Shown here: in pieces, positions 16,006 to 24,644 of the stretch | Position numbering within the stretch: position 1 is the first letter of the stretch | Layout of the letters: the number at the start of each line of letters is the position of its first letter | Assembly: GCA_949291655.1 (NCBI GenBank) | Contig: CASEWT010000004.1 | Coordinates: forward strand, 1-50,041 | Reading direction: 5' to 3' | Length of the DNA: 50,041 bases | DNA from: an uncultured Bacillota bacterium | GTDB taxonomy: Bacteria > Bacillota_I > Bacilli_A > RFN20 > CAG-826 | Made by a program: the position numbers and the translations under genes | Notes under the pieces: generated by a model | The model's database searches: none | What the model was told of the DNA's origin: nothing | The model's input: the letters and a program-made list of their open reading frames with translations, nothing else

Positions 16006-17007
16006 ATGTCAACTGTCGATGCAACGAAGGACAAGGCATCCTTTTGGTCCGGCCTCAAAGGGCGCATCGCGGAGATCCTCCCTGCCAAAAAAGGCAGGAA
16101 GGACCCCGGTTCGTTCCGCCCCAAGATGAGCCGGATGAAGAAAAAGGAAGCATTGGCCGGTTGGGTGTGCGTAACGCCCCTTCTAATCGGCTTGGCCCTC
16201 TTCACGGCCGTTCCGATGTTCTGTTCGCTCTTCTGGAGCTTCTTCCATTACGACGGATTCACGCTTTCGCCAGCCGGGTTCTGGAACTTCGTTCAGGCGT
16301 TCCAGGACCCCGAAGTCGGTGCTAGCGCCCTCAATACCTTCATTTATGCGATCGTCAACGTGCCGTTGAATTTGATCCTTAGCTATTTCTTGGCCTTGCT
16401 TGTGAACAATGCCCACAAATTCACCAGGGTCTTCCGGGTCCTCTTCTACCTCCCGGTTGTCATTCCGGCTGTTGTTAGCGGTCTTCTTTGGAAGGACATC
16501 TTCGACAATACCTATGGCATCTTCAACAAAATCCTCACCAGCATTGGCCTCGAACCGTTCCCCTTCTTCATGGATTCGAGAACGGCCATGTTCTCCCTCA
16601 TTCTCATGGGTCTATGGGGTGTCGGTGGCGGCATGATCCTCTGGCTCAGCGCTTTCAAGAACATCCCGAAGGACCTCTACGAATCCGCCAAGGTCGACGG
16701 AGCCAACGCTATCCAGCGTTTTGCCCACATAACCATTCCGATGTCGACCCCGATTATCTTCTTCAACCTTGTTACGAGCGTCATCGGCTCTCTCCAGTAC
16801 AACGGGACCCTCATCTTCGCCCCGCGTGACGGCCGAGGCATCGACGATTCCCTCTTCCTCTTCGGCGTCAAGATCTACTGGGAAGCCATCAGGGTCGGTG
16901 ACATCGGGTATGCCAGTGCCCTGAGCTGGATGCTTTGCATCGTTATCTCGCTCCTTACCGCCCTTCTCTTTACCACTTCGAAGTGGGTCTTCTACGGAGG
17001 CGATTGA
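16006..17007 (+). CDS. ABC sugar transporter permease (MalF/UgpA type)
   Basis: A 333-residue membrane protein with a ~45-residue basic cytoplasmic N-terminus and six transmembrane segments, the first being VCVTPLLIGLALFTAVPMF. The EAA loop that contacts the ABC ATPase is 'ESAKVDGANAIQRFAHITIP' near residues 226-245. It is the first of the permease pair and starts 49 nt after the solute-binding gene, with only a weak AGG before ATG 16006. It forms the import channel with the next gene product. Confidence 0.88.
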   Translation: MSTVDATKDKASFWSGLKGRIAEILPAKKGRKDPGSFRPKMSRMKKKEALAGWVCVTPLLIGLALFTAVPMFCSLFWSFFHYDGFTLSPAGFWNFVQAFQDPEVGASALNTFIYAIVNVPLNLILSYFLALLVNNAHKFTRVFRVLFYLPVVIPAVVSGLLWKDIFDNTYGIFNKILTSIGLEPFPFFMDSRTAMFSLILMGLWGVGGGMILWLSAFKNIPKDLYESAKVDGANAIQRFAHITIPMSTPIIFFNLVTSVIGSLQYNGTLIFAPRDGRGIDDSLFLFGVKIYWEAIRVGDIGYASALSWMLCIVISLLTALLFTTSKWVFYGGD

Positions 17008-17008
17008 T

Positions 17009-17932
17009 ATGACTTGGAGCGAATTTAAAAATCGCCTGACCGGTGAGTCCTTCGTCGAGGATCGGAAGGCCAAAATCTGGGACTTTAGCAAGACGACCGC
17101 CCTCTTCGTGGGGATGTGCATCGTCGGGGTCGTTCTCATGTTCCCGTACATCTTCATGGTGTTCAAATCACTCATGTCGGAAGCGGAAATCCTTGACCCA
17201 AATCCCCATTTCTTCCCCGACTGGTCGAATCTCCAGTTCAGCAACTTCGTCACTCTCTTCACCGATGCGAGCTCCGGTTACAACTATGCCGAGGCGCTCC
17301 TCCATACGATGATCATCATCTGCTTCAACGTTGTTGCCATCCCCCTTTCTGCGACCTTTATCGCTTATGGTTTCTCCAAACTTAAGTGGAAGGGCAGAAA
17401 CATCGTCTTTGCCGCGATGATGCTAACGGTCACCCTCCCGGGTGTCGTCACCCAGATTCCGCTTTACGTCATCTACTCGAAGATCGGCTGGCTCAACACT
17501 CTTTACCCCTTCACCATCCCGAACCTCTTCGGCGGCGGTGCCATGTACATCTTCCTCATTAGGCAGTACATGTTCGGTATCCCGAACGAGCTATGCGACG
17601 CGGCTAAGATCGACGGCTGTGGGCCGTTCCGCATTTATTGGTCGGTCATTCTGCCCAATTGCAAGTCCATCATCATTTACATCATCATCTCCGTCTTCAA
17701 TTCCTATTGGGGCGACTACTACGGCCCGCTTCTTTACATGCCTGCCTCCGACGCTCCGATTCCATTCGCTTATGCCATTTTCAAGAGCACAGTCGAAGGT
17801 CTCGCCTCGACGCGGTGGGCCGCGGTAAGGATGGCAGGGGGAGTCTTCATGACTTTCTTCCCGACGCTTCTCTTCATCATCTTCCAAGAGCAGCTGACCG
17901 ACGGCGCCTTGACAAGCGGTATCAAGGGGTAA
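17009..17932 (+). CDS. ABC sugar transporter permease (MalG/UgpE type)
   Basis: A 307-residue permease with six transmembrane segments; the first is TALFVGMCIVGVVLMFPYIF. The EAA loop 'CDAAKIDGCGPFRIYWSVIL' is at about residues 197-216, followed by LPNCKS. It is separated from the MalF-type partner by a single base and would form the heterodimeric channel with it, delivering oligosaccharide to the cytoplasmic GH78 enzymes. The typical C-terminal 'GLTSGALKG' motif of MalG-like proteins is represented by GALTSGIKG. Confidence 0.88.
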   Translation: MTWSEFKNRLTGESFVEDRKAKIWDFSKTTALFVGMCIVGVVLMFPYIFMVFKSLMSEAEILDPNPHFFPDWSNLQFSNFVTLFTDASSGYNYAEALLHTMIIICFNVVAIPLSATFIAYGFSKLKWKGRNIVFAAMMLTVTLPGVVTQIPLYVIYSKIGWLNTLYPFTIPNLFGGGAMYIFLIRQYMFGIPNELCDAAKIDGCGPFRIYWSVILPNCKSIIIYIIISVFNSYWGDYYGPLLYMPASDAPIPFAYAIFKSTVEGLASTRWAAVRMAGGVFMTFFPTLLFIIFQEQLTDGALTSGIKG

Positions 17933-17936
17933 AAAC

Positions 17937-19799
17937 ATGGAATCAAAAATTAAGCAAATCGTATTGCCCGGGGCCTTCCTCCTCTCGCTTTGCCTTCTTG
18001 CTTCATGCGGCCCGAGCGAGGTTCCCGATCCTTATGAACGGGTCGAAGACGAACGGACGCTCACTGATGAGCAGTGGACCGTCAATAGTCTGGCTTCGAC
18101 CGATGCCTTCGGACGCTCATTCTCTTCTGTTTCGACTGCCAACCCATCCAAAGAAGTAGGCATCTTCTACTCCCTTTGGCACGGGTCGCACGAGACCGGA
18201 ATCTACGACGTCACCCTCCTCAAAGAAGTCAATCCCGATGCCCTTTGGGACGTTAGTAGCGGCAATGGGCAGCCAACCGACAGCCCTCTAGGGGCGTTCC
18301 ATTACTTCGGCCGCCCGCTCTATGGCTATTACGACAGTCGCGATCCTTGGGTTTTGACAAGGCATTGCGAACTTTTCGCAATGGCCGGCATCGACTACAT
18401 CGTCTTCGATACTACCAATAGCGTCATCTACACCGATGCCGTCAAAGCCTTGATCGAAGTCTTCCGGAAATACGCCGCCCAGGGCTTCGAGGTTCCGAAG
18501 CTGGCCTTCTATACCAATTCGCATAGCCAGATTACCGTCGACTCCCTCTATAGCATCTGGTACAAGGACGGGCTTTACGACGACGTCTGGTACAAAATCG
18601 ACGGCAAGCCGATGCTCGTCACCAACAAAGACGAGTTCACCGATTACGACAAACTCGACTTCTATGAAGAATTCTTCACTTTAAAGGGCAGCCAATGGCC
18701 CGATGAACGGATGAGAAAGGAGAACTTCCCTTGGATGAATTGGGAATGGCCCCAGTTCAACCACGACGGCATCATGTCCGTTTCCATCGCTCAGATGCCA
18801 GGCTACAACGCAGCAAACCAAGAGATTGGCAATTTCGGCCGCGGATACACTCGGGTCACCGAGGGATACAAGACCGGCGCTCAAAACGTCGACGAGTATC
18901 AAAAGGGACTGAACTTCGAAGAAGAGTGGCGGACAGCCCTCGACCCGGAGCTTTCTGGAGGAGAAGTCAACAATGTCTTCATTACTCAATGGAACGAGTG
19001 GATGGCCATCAAGAACCGCGCCAACAACGGCGACATGCAGATGGTCGACGGCTTTGATCTCGTTTATAGCCGCGATGCCGAAATGACGGATAGCGAAACT
19101 GGTTATGGAGACGGGTTTTACCTGCAACTCGCCCGTAACTTGCGCAAATTCGCCTATAACGACGGCGAGCATTACTTCCTCGATCCCCATACGATCGCCA
19201 TCGGCGAGAACGATAAGACCTGGGACGAGGTCAAGCATTCCTACCGCGATTTCCAAGGCGATGCCATGTTCCGAAACTTCAAAAACGCGGCGGGATCGCC
19301 TTCGGCCTACGGCTACGAAATGTACGAGGACCTGACGGCCCGCAATGACATCGTGTCCACCAAGGTTACCCACGACAACGACAACATCTATGTCCGGGTC
19401 GAAACCGCCGAAGAGCTTGTTTTGAGCAGCGGCGATGAAAGTTGGATGAACCTCTTCATCGGGACGCCCGACATCGATGGGCGGACTCCTTTTGCCGAAA
19501 CCTTCGATTACCGGATCATGCCGGACAGCACCGAAGGCAGCATGGCCATCGCCCGCTACGCCGAAACAGATAGCGGTGACAAGACCTGGGCGAAGACCGA
19601 TCAACGCGCCAAGGTGAGCTTTGACGGCAATGTGGTGGAATACCAAATCCCTCGTTCTGCCATTGGCGTTGGAAACCGGGTCCCGCACCTTCTTCTCAAG
19701 GCGACCGACCACCTGACCGACCCCCTGGACATCGACGACTTTTACGTGAGCGGCGATTCCGCTCCGATTGGGAGGCTCGCCTATGAATACGCCTACTAA
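17937..19799 (+). CDS. GH71/GH99-like glycosidase lipoprotein with C-terminal CBM9/DOMON-like domain (copy A)
   Basis: A 620-residue lipoprotein, lipobox LASC with C24. The N-terminal ~400 residues resemble the GH71/GH99-like clan of TIM-barrel proteins: VGIFYSLWHG, GRPLYGYYDSRDPWVL, AGIDYIVFDTTN and a strand ending WNEW (E354). In GH99 the motif is NEWxxE with two Glu residues; here the second is Ala, so the mechanism may differ. The C-terminal ~190 residues (ARNDIVSTKVTHDNDNIYVRVE) resemble a CBM9/DOMON sugar-binding domain. It likely attacks the imported glycan at the cell surface; substrate unknown. It follows the permease by 4 nt and the next gene, a paralogue, overlaps its end, showing a tandem duplication. 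Confidence 0.7.
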   Translation: MESKIKQIVLPGAFLLSLCLLASCGPSEVPDPYERVEDERTLTDEQWTVNSLASTDAFGRSFSSVSTANPSKEVGIFYSLWHGSHETGIYDVTLLKEVNPDALWDVSSGNGQPTDSPLGAFHYFGRPLYGYYDSRDPWVLTRHCELFAMAGIDYIVFDTTNSVIYTDAVKALIEVFRKYAAQGFEVPKLAFYTNSHSQITVDSLYSIWYKDGLYDDVWYKIDGKPMLVTNKDEFTDYDKLDFYEEFFTLKGSQWPDERMRKENFPWMNWEWPQFNHDGIMSVSIAQMPGYNAANQEIGNFGRGYTRVTEGYKTGAQNVDEYQKGLNFEEEWRTALDPELSGGEVNNVFITQWNEWMAIKNRANNGDMQMVDGFDLVYSRDAEMTDSETGYGDGFYLQLARNLRKFAYNDGEHYFLDPHTIAIGENDKTWDEVKHSYRDFQGDAMFRNFKNAAGSPSAYGYEMYEDLTARNDIVSTKVTHDNDNIYVRVETAEELVLSSGDESWMNLFIGTPDIDGRTPFAETFDYRIMPDSTEGSMAIARYAETDSGDKTWAKTDQRAKVSFDGNVVEYQIPRSAIGVGNRVPHLLLKATDHLTDPLDIDDFYVSGDSAPIGRLAYEYAY

Positions 19800-21702
19800 A
19801 GCCCTCTTCGCCTGCCTTTCCATCATGGTTCTTGCTTCTTGTGAATCGGGAGGATCTTCCAGCATGCCGACTTCTGAAAAGCTGAACGTCACCTACGATC
19901 AAGGCCTTCCGCTCGACGAGCGGCAGTTAACTGACGTCGAGTTCTCGCAGCTTCAGCTCGAGGGCATCGACGAGGTCGGGCGCAAGGTTCTGCCGATGGG
20001 TTCGTTCAAAGACGGTGAGCACCATGTCGGCCTCTTCTACCATATCTGGCTCGGCCAGCACGACTACGATTTCCGCGGCAATACCGGGCCGCGCGATATC
20101 GATAAGCTTCTTTCCACCGAGGAAGGGCGGGCCGCCCTTTATAGCGAGGACGATCCGATGTCCCCAAACGGCCGTTTCCATACCTGGGGCAAACCGCTTT
20201 ATGGCTATTACAATTCGGCCGACCCTTGGGTCATTAGGAAGCACCTCGAGCTTTTCGCGAACTGCGGAGTCGATTATCTCTGCTTTGATGCGACCAACAA
20301 CGTGATTTACCAGGATGTCGTTCCCAATATCCTGAACGCTATCCTCTATTACCAGGCCCAGGGCATTAAAGTTCCACAGGTCATGTTCTATACGAATACC
20401 GCCTCTGGCCAGACGGTACAGATGATCTTCAATGCCTACTACACCCATCCTGAATGGGAGAGCTGTTGGTGGGCGCCGAACGGCAAGCCTCGGATTGTCG
20501 GCATTACCGAAAACAACGGCAAAGCCAGCGACCAGACAATGTACGAGGGAAAAAACCCTGTCATGTCTGAAGACATGATTGCCTACTTCGACGTTCTTGA
20601 AAGCCAATGGCCGAACGGGATGTACAACGAGAACGGCCAACCCTGGATGAGTTGGAGCCGGGCACCTGGTGGCGCCATGTCGCAAGCGGGGATGACTTAT
20701 GGCTACCCCCAGAAAATCCATAACGGCCACATTGCCGTTCCGGTTGCCCAGCATAACCACGACCTTATCTGCTATTCCCTCGAAGGAGCCGAGTCGGCAC
20801 GGGGCTATAACCCGGAGACCGACAAGAAAGAGGGCGATTGGAAGGAAGGCCTGGCCTTCCAGAAGATGTTCGACACGGCTCTCGACCCCAACAACAAAGT
20901 GACCGACGTCTTCGTCACCGGCTGGAACGAGTGGCAGGCCATCAAGCAGTGGGACGGCACGAATATCGGCTACGGGGGCGACAAGGGCATCTACTTCGTC
21001 GATACCTGGAACCACGAATACAGCCGCGACCTTGAAATGATGGAAGGCGGCTATGGTGACAACTACTACATGCAGTTCGTCATGAATACCCGGGCCTACA
21101 AGATGAACGAATACGTCGAATACGCCCATGAGCGCAAGACGATCGACATCAACGACTTCTCCTCTTCGGCCTGGGACGGGATCACCCGTTCCTATGTCGA
21201 TCCGACCGGGGACTGTGAGGACCGCGACTTCATCGGCATTACCGTGCCGGCCTATTACACCGACCAATCGGGGCGCAACGACATTGCCTCCGTCCGGGTA
21301 ACCAACGATGGGAACAAGGCTTACTTCCGCATCGAATGCGCTAGCGACATCGAGCTTGGCAACAGCGGCGATGCCCTTACCCTCCTGCTCGGAAAAGAAG
21401 CGGACGGCAACGGCTTCATGGGCGCCTACGAGTACCGGATTGGCGCGCGTAAGGCTGACGGCAAAGCTTCGCTTGAGCGCTATGAGAACGGCACCTGGAC
21501 CGAAATTACTTCCGACATCGAATACGCCGTTGACGGAAGCGTGATGCAACTATCCGTTTCCTTGTCTCCATTGGGCCTTTCGGGCGACCGGGCCAGCTTC
21601 GTTTTCAAGGTATACGACAACGTAGCCGATCCCGACGATCCGATGAGTTACTACCAGAGCGGAGACGTCATGCCGCTAGGGCGGCTTGGCTACCGCTATT
21701 GA
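19783..21702 (+). CDS. GH71/GH99-like glycosidase lipoprotein with C-terminal CBM9/DOMON-like domain (copy B)
   Basis: A 639-residue paralogue of the preceding gene. ATG 19783 lies inside the end of copy A (overlap 17 bp) and has GGGAGG 7 nt upstream. The lipobox LASC gives C20. Matching landmarks are GLFYHIWLG, GKPLYGYYNSADPWVI, CGVDYLCFDATN and WNEW with E383; the residue three after E383 is again Ala rather than the second Glu of GH99. The C-terminal sugar-binding-like domain is present (RNDIASVRVTNDGNKAYFRIE). Copies A and B are clearly diverged rather than recent duplicates, so they may act on different linkages or ends of the same polymer. Enzyme activity is inferred. Confidence 0.7.
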   Translation: MNTPTKALFACLSIMVLASCESGGSSSMPTSEKLNVTYDQGLPLDERQLTDVEFSQLQLEGIDEVGRKVLPMGSFKDGEHHVGLFYHIWLGQHDYDFRGNTGPRDIDKLLSTEEGRAALYSEDDPMSPNGRFHTWGKPLYGYYNSADPWVIRKHLELFANCGVDYLCFDATNNVIYQDVVPNILNAILYYQAQGIKVPQVMFYTNTASGQTVQMIFNAYYTHPEWESCWWAPNGKPRIVGITENNGKASDQTMYEGKNPVMSEDMIAYFDVLESQWPNGMYNENGQPWMSWSRAPGGAMSQAGMTYGYPQKIHNGHIAVPVAQHNHDLICYSLEGAESARGYNPETDKKEGDWKEGLAFQKMFDTALDPNNKVTDVFVTGWNEWQAIKQWDGTNIGYGGDKGIYFVDTWNHEYSRDLEMMEGGYGDNYYMQFVMNTRAYKMNEYVEYAHERKTIDINDFSSSAWDGITRSYVDPTGDCEDRDFIGITVPAYYTDQSGRNDIASVRVTNDGNKAYFRIECASDIELGNSGDALTLLLGKEADGNGFMGAYEYRIGARKADGKASLERYENGTWTEITSDIEYAVDGSVMQLSVSLSPLGLSGDRASFVFKVYDNVADPDDPMSYYQSGDVMPLGRLGYRY

Positions 21703-21786
21703 CGAAAGGAGGTTCAGGAAAGAGAAAAAATCACGCAAAACCTCATCTAGTTATCGAAAACATTAGCTTGCAAAGAAAGGAACAAA

Positions 21787-24612
21787 ATGAAAGCGAACAA
21801 AAGACGACTCCTATTAGGAGCAGTCGCGTTGTTGGGCTTGGCGGCCGTTGGTGCCCCCGAGACGACGCCACTCGTGGCTTCCGCAGCTGACGTAGAAACG
21901 ACAGCGACTGTTTCAAACTACGACGTCATGTTTGGGGGCGGCGACTATGGCGATGCCGTTGCCATCAACATTGATACGACCGACGACTTTAGCGTTTGGT
22001 TCGCAGGCGGTGCAACTATTACCCCGGTAGCTCCCTACGCGACGATGTATGACGGATACGGCACTCCATCCGAAATCACGACGGGGGCCTATCCGTTTGG
22101 AAATAAGGTCCTCGTTTCCTTCAACAACATCAATAGATATGGCTCGATCCTCCATATCCCAGAAGGAGCCGGCTTTACTTCGAACATTTCGGGAAATACC
22201 TACAAGCTCGAGGAATCCTGGTGGGTCTGCGACCTCCCGAATGGCGAATTCGGCGCATGGCGCACCTTCGTGGCCCCGACCGCCCTCTCTTTCACGGAAG
22301 ACACCTTCGAACTCAAGGTTGGCCAAACGCTCGATCTCAGCGAACTCGTTGATATCGAAACCACCGACACTGATCCGGTCTTCGTCTATCAATCGAGCGA
22401 CGAGTCTAAGGTCGCTGTTACCAATGATGGTCTAATTACCGGCACTGGCGAAGGCACGGCGACGGTCACCGTCTATAGCGGCCTCCTCAAGGACACGATC
22501 GAAGTCGATGTGAAGGCCGGATCGCCGCAGACTGGCATCGCGATCGTCAATCTCGGCGAAGATAATGTCTATCAAACCTATGTCGGCGTCGAAAAGGACT
22601 TCAGCGACATCGAGGTCGTTTCGACATACGAAGACGGGTACACCGGATATGTCCCCTTCGATCCGTCCACTGACATCACCGGTACTTATGACTTCGATGT
22701 CGCCGGCGAATATCCGCTGACAATCACCATCGGCGAATTCTCGACAACCTTCACTCTCAAGGTCGAGCAAATCGACAAAGAGTTTGCGATGGACGCCTCC
22801 AATACGTTCGGAGCTACTGGCACCGTTCTCCAGTGGGGCATGAAGTTCGGCCTCATCATGAACGACGGTACCCAGAACATGAACCTCCGCGGAGAAGCGC
22901 TCGAAAACGTTCTCTCGCATGTCACGGTCAACGGCAGCCATGACGTCTTTACGAGCGTCAAGGTTCTAACGACCTACATGATGCTCGGAACCGATTCCAG
23001 CTTCACCGGCTGGAAGGTTGGCGACGTCGTTACCTTGACTCCGGGCCTCTATTCTTGGTCCTACACGGGAAGCATCAACCCCGCCTCGCAAGAGGTCAAT
23101 GGCGACGGCAACTGGGTTGCGACGAGCGTTTTGAAGCAAAACCTCTCCTTCATCTACAACGGAAAAGAATTCCTCGTTGCCGGCGTGGAGGTCAAAGACT
23201 TCGCGATCGAGTATGATGGCGGTCTCATGATCATGCCGGGGATGACGTATCATCCTTCCTTCACCTTCGATCCGATCACGAGCGCCGGCCTCCCGACCTT
23301 CGTCAGCAGCGATCCGACCAAACTCGCCGTCGATACCTATGGCAACGTGACGGCGGTCGAGGGCGCGACGGCTGGAAAGGCGACCATTACGGCTACCCTT
23401 GGCGAAATCGTCAAGACTTATGAATTCGACGTTACCGAGGTGATGGATATCAAAGGCGTCTCCCCGGTTGGCTACACCCATCAGGTCTATGTTGATCAAG
23501 ATCTCGACGAATGGGAATGGAACCCCGATTTCAACGGCTTCCAGATCATTTATGACGACGGAAGCGAAGAAGGCCTCCTCTTCCCGCTCGTCCATCCGAC
23601 CAATGAGTTCACTTGGACCGCGAGTCGCGATTTCGACCACAGCACGGTTGGCACGACCGAAACCTCGCTGACCGTCACCTACGAAGAAAAGCAGTACACC
23701 TGCACGATCCCGGTCGAAGTCTATGAGCTTTACGACCAGGAATACACAACCTGCTCTGTCGTCGGATGGTTCAGCTACTGGATGTTCGTCGATGCTCCCA
23801 ACACGGCCAGCAATGTTCCGAATATTGCCAGCACGGTCGGGACCGATTGGACCACCAAGTACATGAGGCCCTTCATCCATTACACGAGGGCGGATGGAAC
23901 GGAAGTTGGCATCAAAACCATCTACCAGCTTGGCCATAACACGGCTATCGAGCCGGAATTCCTCGCCACGCCGGGAATCAACGACTCCAACTTCAACAAA
24001 GGCCCCTACTACATGGAAGGCGACATCATCACCATCGATGCTGGCATGCCGATTCCGAAGTTCACCGGAAGCAAGGTGGGCAATGGCGATGACGCCATGG
24101 ACCTCACGACTGGGGAAATCGTAGTTGACGGATTCACGACCAAGACGACGCAGTTCCGCTTCGACGGCACGGCCTTCTCGGCCTACATGCCGGCCGACGG
24201 TCTGAAAGCCACGAAGGAAAGCATCGAGCTCAAGGTCGGGCAGAACGTCACGGCGGGCGTCGAGCGCACGCCGGAAGGTGCCACGACCGGAACCATCACC
24301 TACTCCTCCAGCAATGAAAGCGTCGCGACCGTCACCAGCGCCGGCATCGTCTCCGGCAAGGGCGCCGGAACCTGCACTATCACGGCCACCCTCACGGTGG
24401 ACGATGAGGTTATCGACACTGTCACCATCAACGTCACGGTAACGGCTGCTCAAACCTCCGAACCGACGACGAGTGAACCGACGACGGGCGAGCCGACCGA
24501 AGGACTTACCCCGGCGGCCATTGGCGGCATCGTTGGCGGATGCGTCGGCGGAGTCATTGTCATCGGACTCATTGTCTGGCTCATCATCTATCTCCGCAAA
24601 AAGAAAGCCTAA
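21787..24612 (+). CDS. Membrane-anchored surface protein with BIG2-type Ig-like repeats
   Basis: A 941-residue exported protein: a signal peptide (RRLLLGAVALLGLAAVGA) and a C-terminal hydrophobic anchor GGIVGGCVGGVIVIGLIVWL with a short RKKKA tail, preceded by a TSEPTTSEP-type Thr/Pro linker. There is no LPXTG. At least three BIG2-like repeats are visible: VFVYQSSDESKVAVTNDGLI, LPTFVSSDPTKLAVDTYGNV and ITYSSSNESVATVTSAGIV, each followed by a TATVT-type strand. Other segments (a bacterial Ig-like 'YPLTITIGEFSTTFTLKVEQ') are also beta-rich. A binding or scaffold role for the surface glycan enzymes is likely; no catalytic motif is seen. It sits in the operon between the lipoproteins and the rhamnosidase, after an 84-bp gap. 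Confidence 0.75.
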   Translation: MKANKRRLLLGAVALLGLAAVGAPETTPLVASAADVETTATVSNYDVMFGGGDYGDAVAINIDTTDDFSVWFAGGATITPVAPYATMYDGYGTPSEITTGAYPFGNKVLVSFNNINRYGSILHIPEGAGFTSNISGNTYKLEESWWVCDLPNGEFGAWRTFVAPTALSFTEDTFELKVGQTLDLSELVDIETTDTDPVFVYQSSDESKVAVTNDGLITGTGEGTATVTVYSGLLKDTIEVDVKAGSPQTGIAIVNLGEDNVYQTYVGVEKDFSDIEVVSTYEDGYTGYVPFDPSTDITGTYDFDVAGEYPLTITIGEFSTTFTLKVEQIDKEFAMDASNTFGATGTVLQWGMKFGLIMNDGTQNMNLRGEALENVLSHVTVNGSHDVFTSVKVLTTYMMLGTDSSFTGWKVGDVVTLTPGLYSWSYTGSINPASQEVNGDGNWVATSVLKQNLSFIYNGKEFLVAGVEVKDFAIEYDGGLMIMPGMTYHPSFTFDPITSAGLPTFVSSDPTKLAVDTYGNVTAVEGATAGKATITATLGEIVKTYEFDVTEVMDIKGVSPVGYTHQVYVDQDLDEWEWNPDFNGFQIIYDDGSEEGLLFPLVHPTNEFTWTASRDFDHSTVGTTETSLTVTYEEKQYTCTIPVEVYELYDQEYTTCSVVGWFSYWMFVDAPNTASNVPNIASTVGTDWTTKYMRPFIHYTRADGTEVGIKTIYQLGHNTAIEPEFLATPGINDSNFNKGPYYMEGDIITIDAGMPIPKFTGSKVGNGDDAMDLTTGEIVVDGFTTKTTQFRFDGTAFSAYMPADGLKATKESIELKVGQNVTAGVERTPEGATTGTITYSSSNESVATVTSAGIVSGKGAGTCTITATLTVDDEVIDTVTINVTVTAAQTSEPTTSEPTTGEPTEGLTPAAIGGIVGGCVGGVIVIGLIVWLIIYLRKKKA

Positions 24613-24644
24613 TCGGCTGAAATCACCTGCGAAAGGCCCCTCAA

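Noticed and set aside
19927-21549. 540-codon open frame antisense to the GH99-like gene copy B
   Set aside because: Explained by codon bias of the real gene; no start with ribosome-binding site and no known motif.
17937-21702. Copies A and B as an assembly duplication
   Set aside because: They differ throughout in sequence and length, so they are diverged paralogues.
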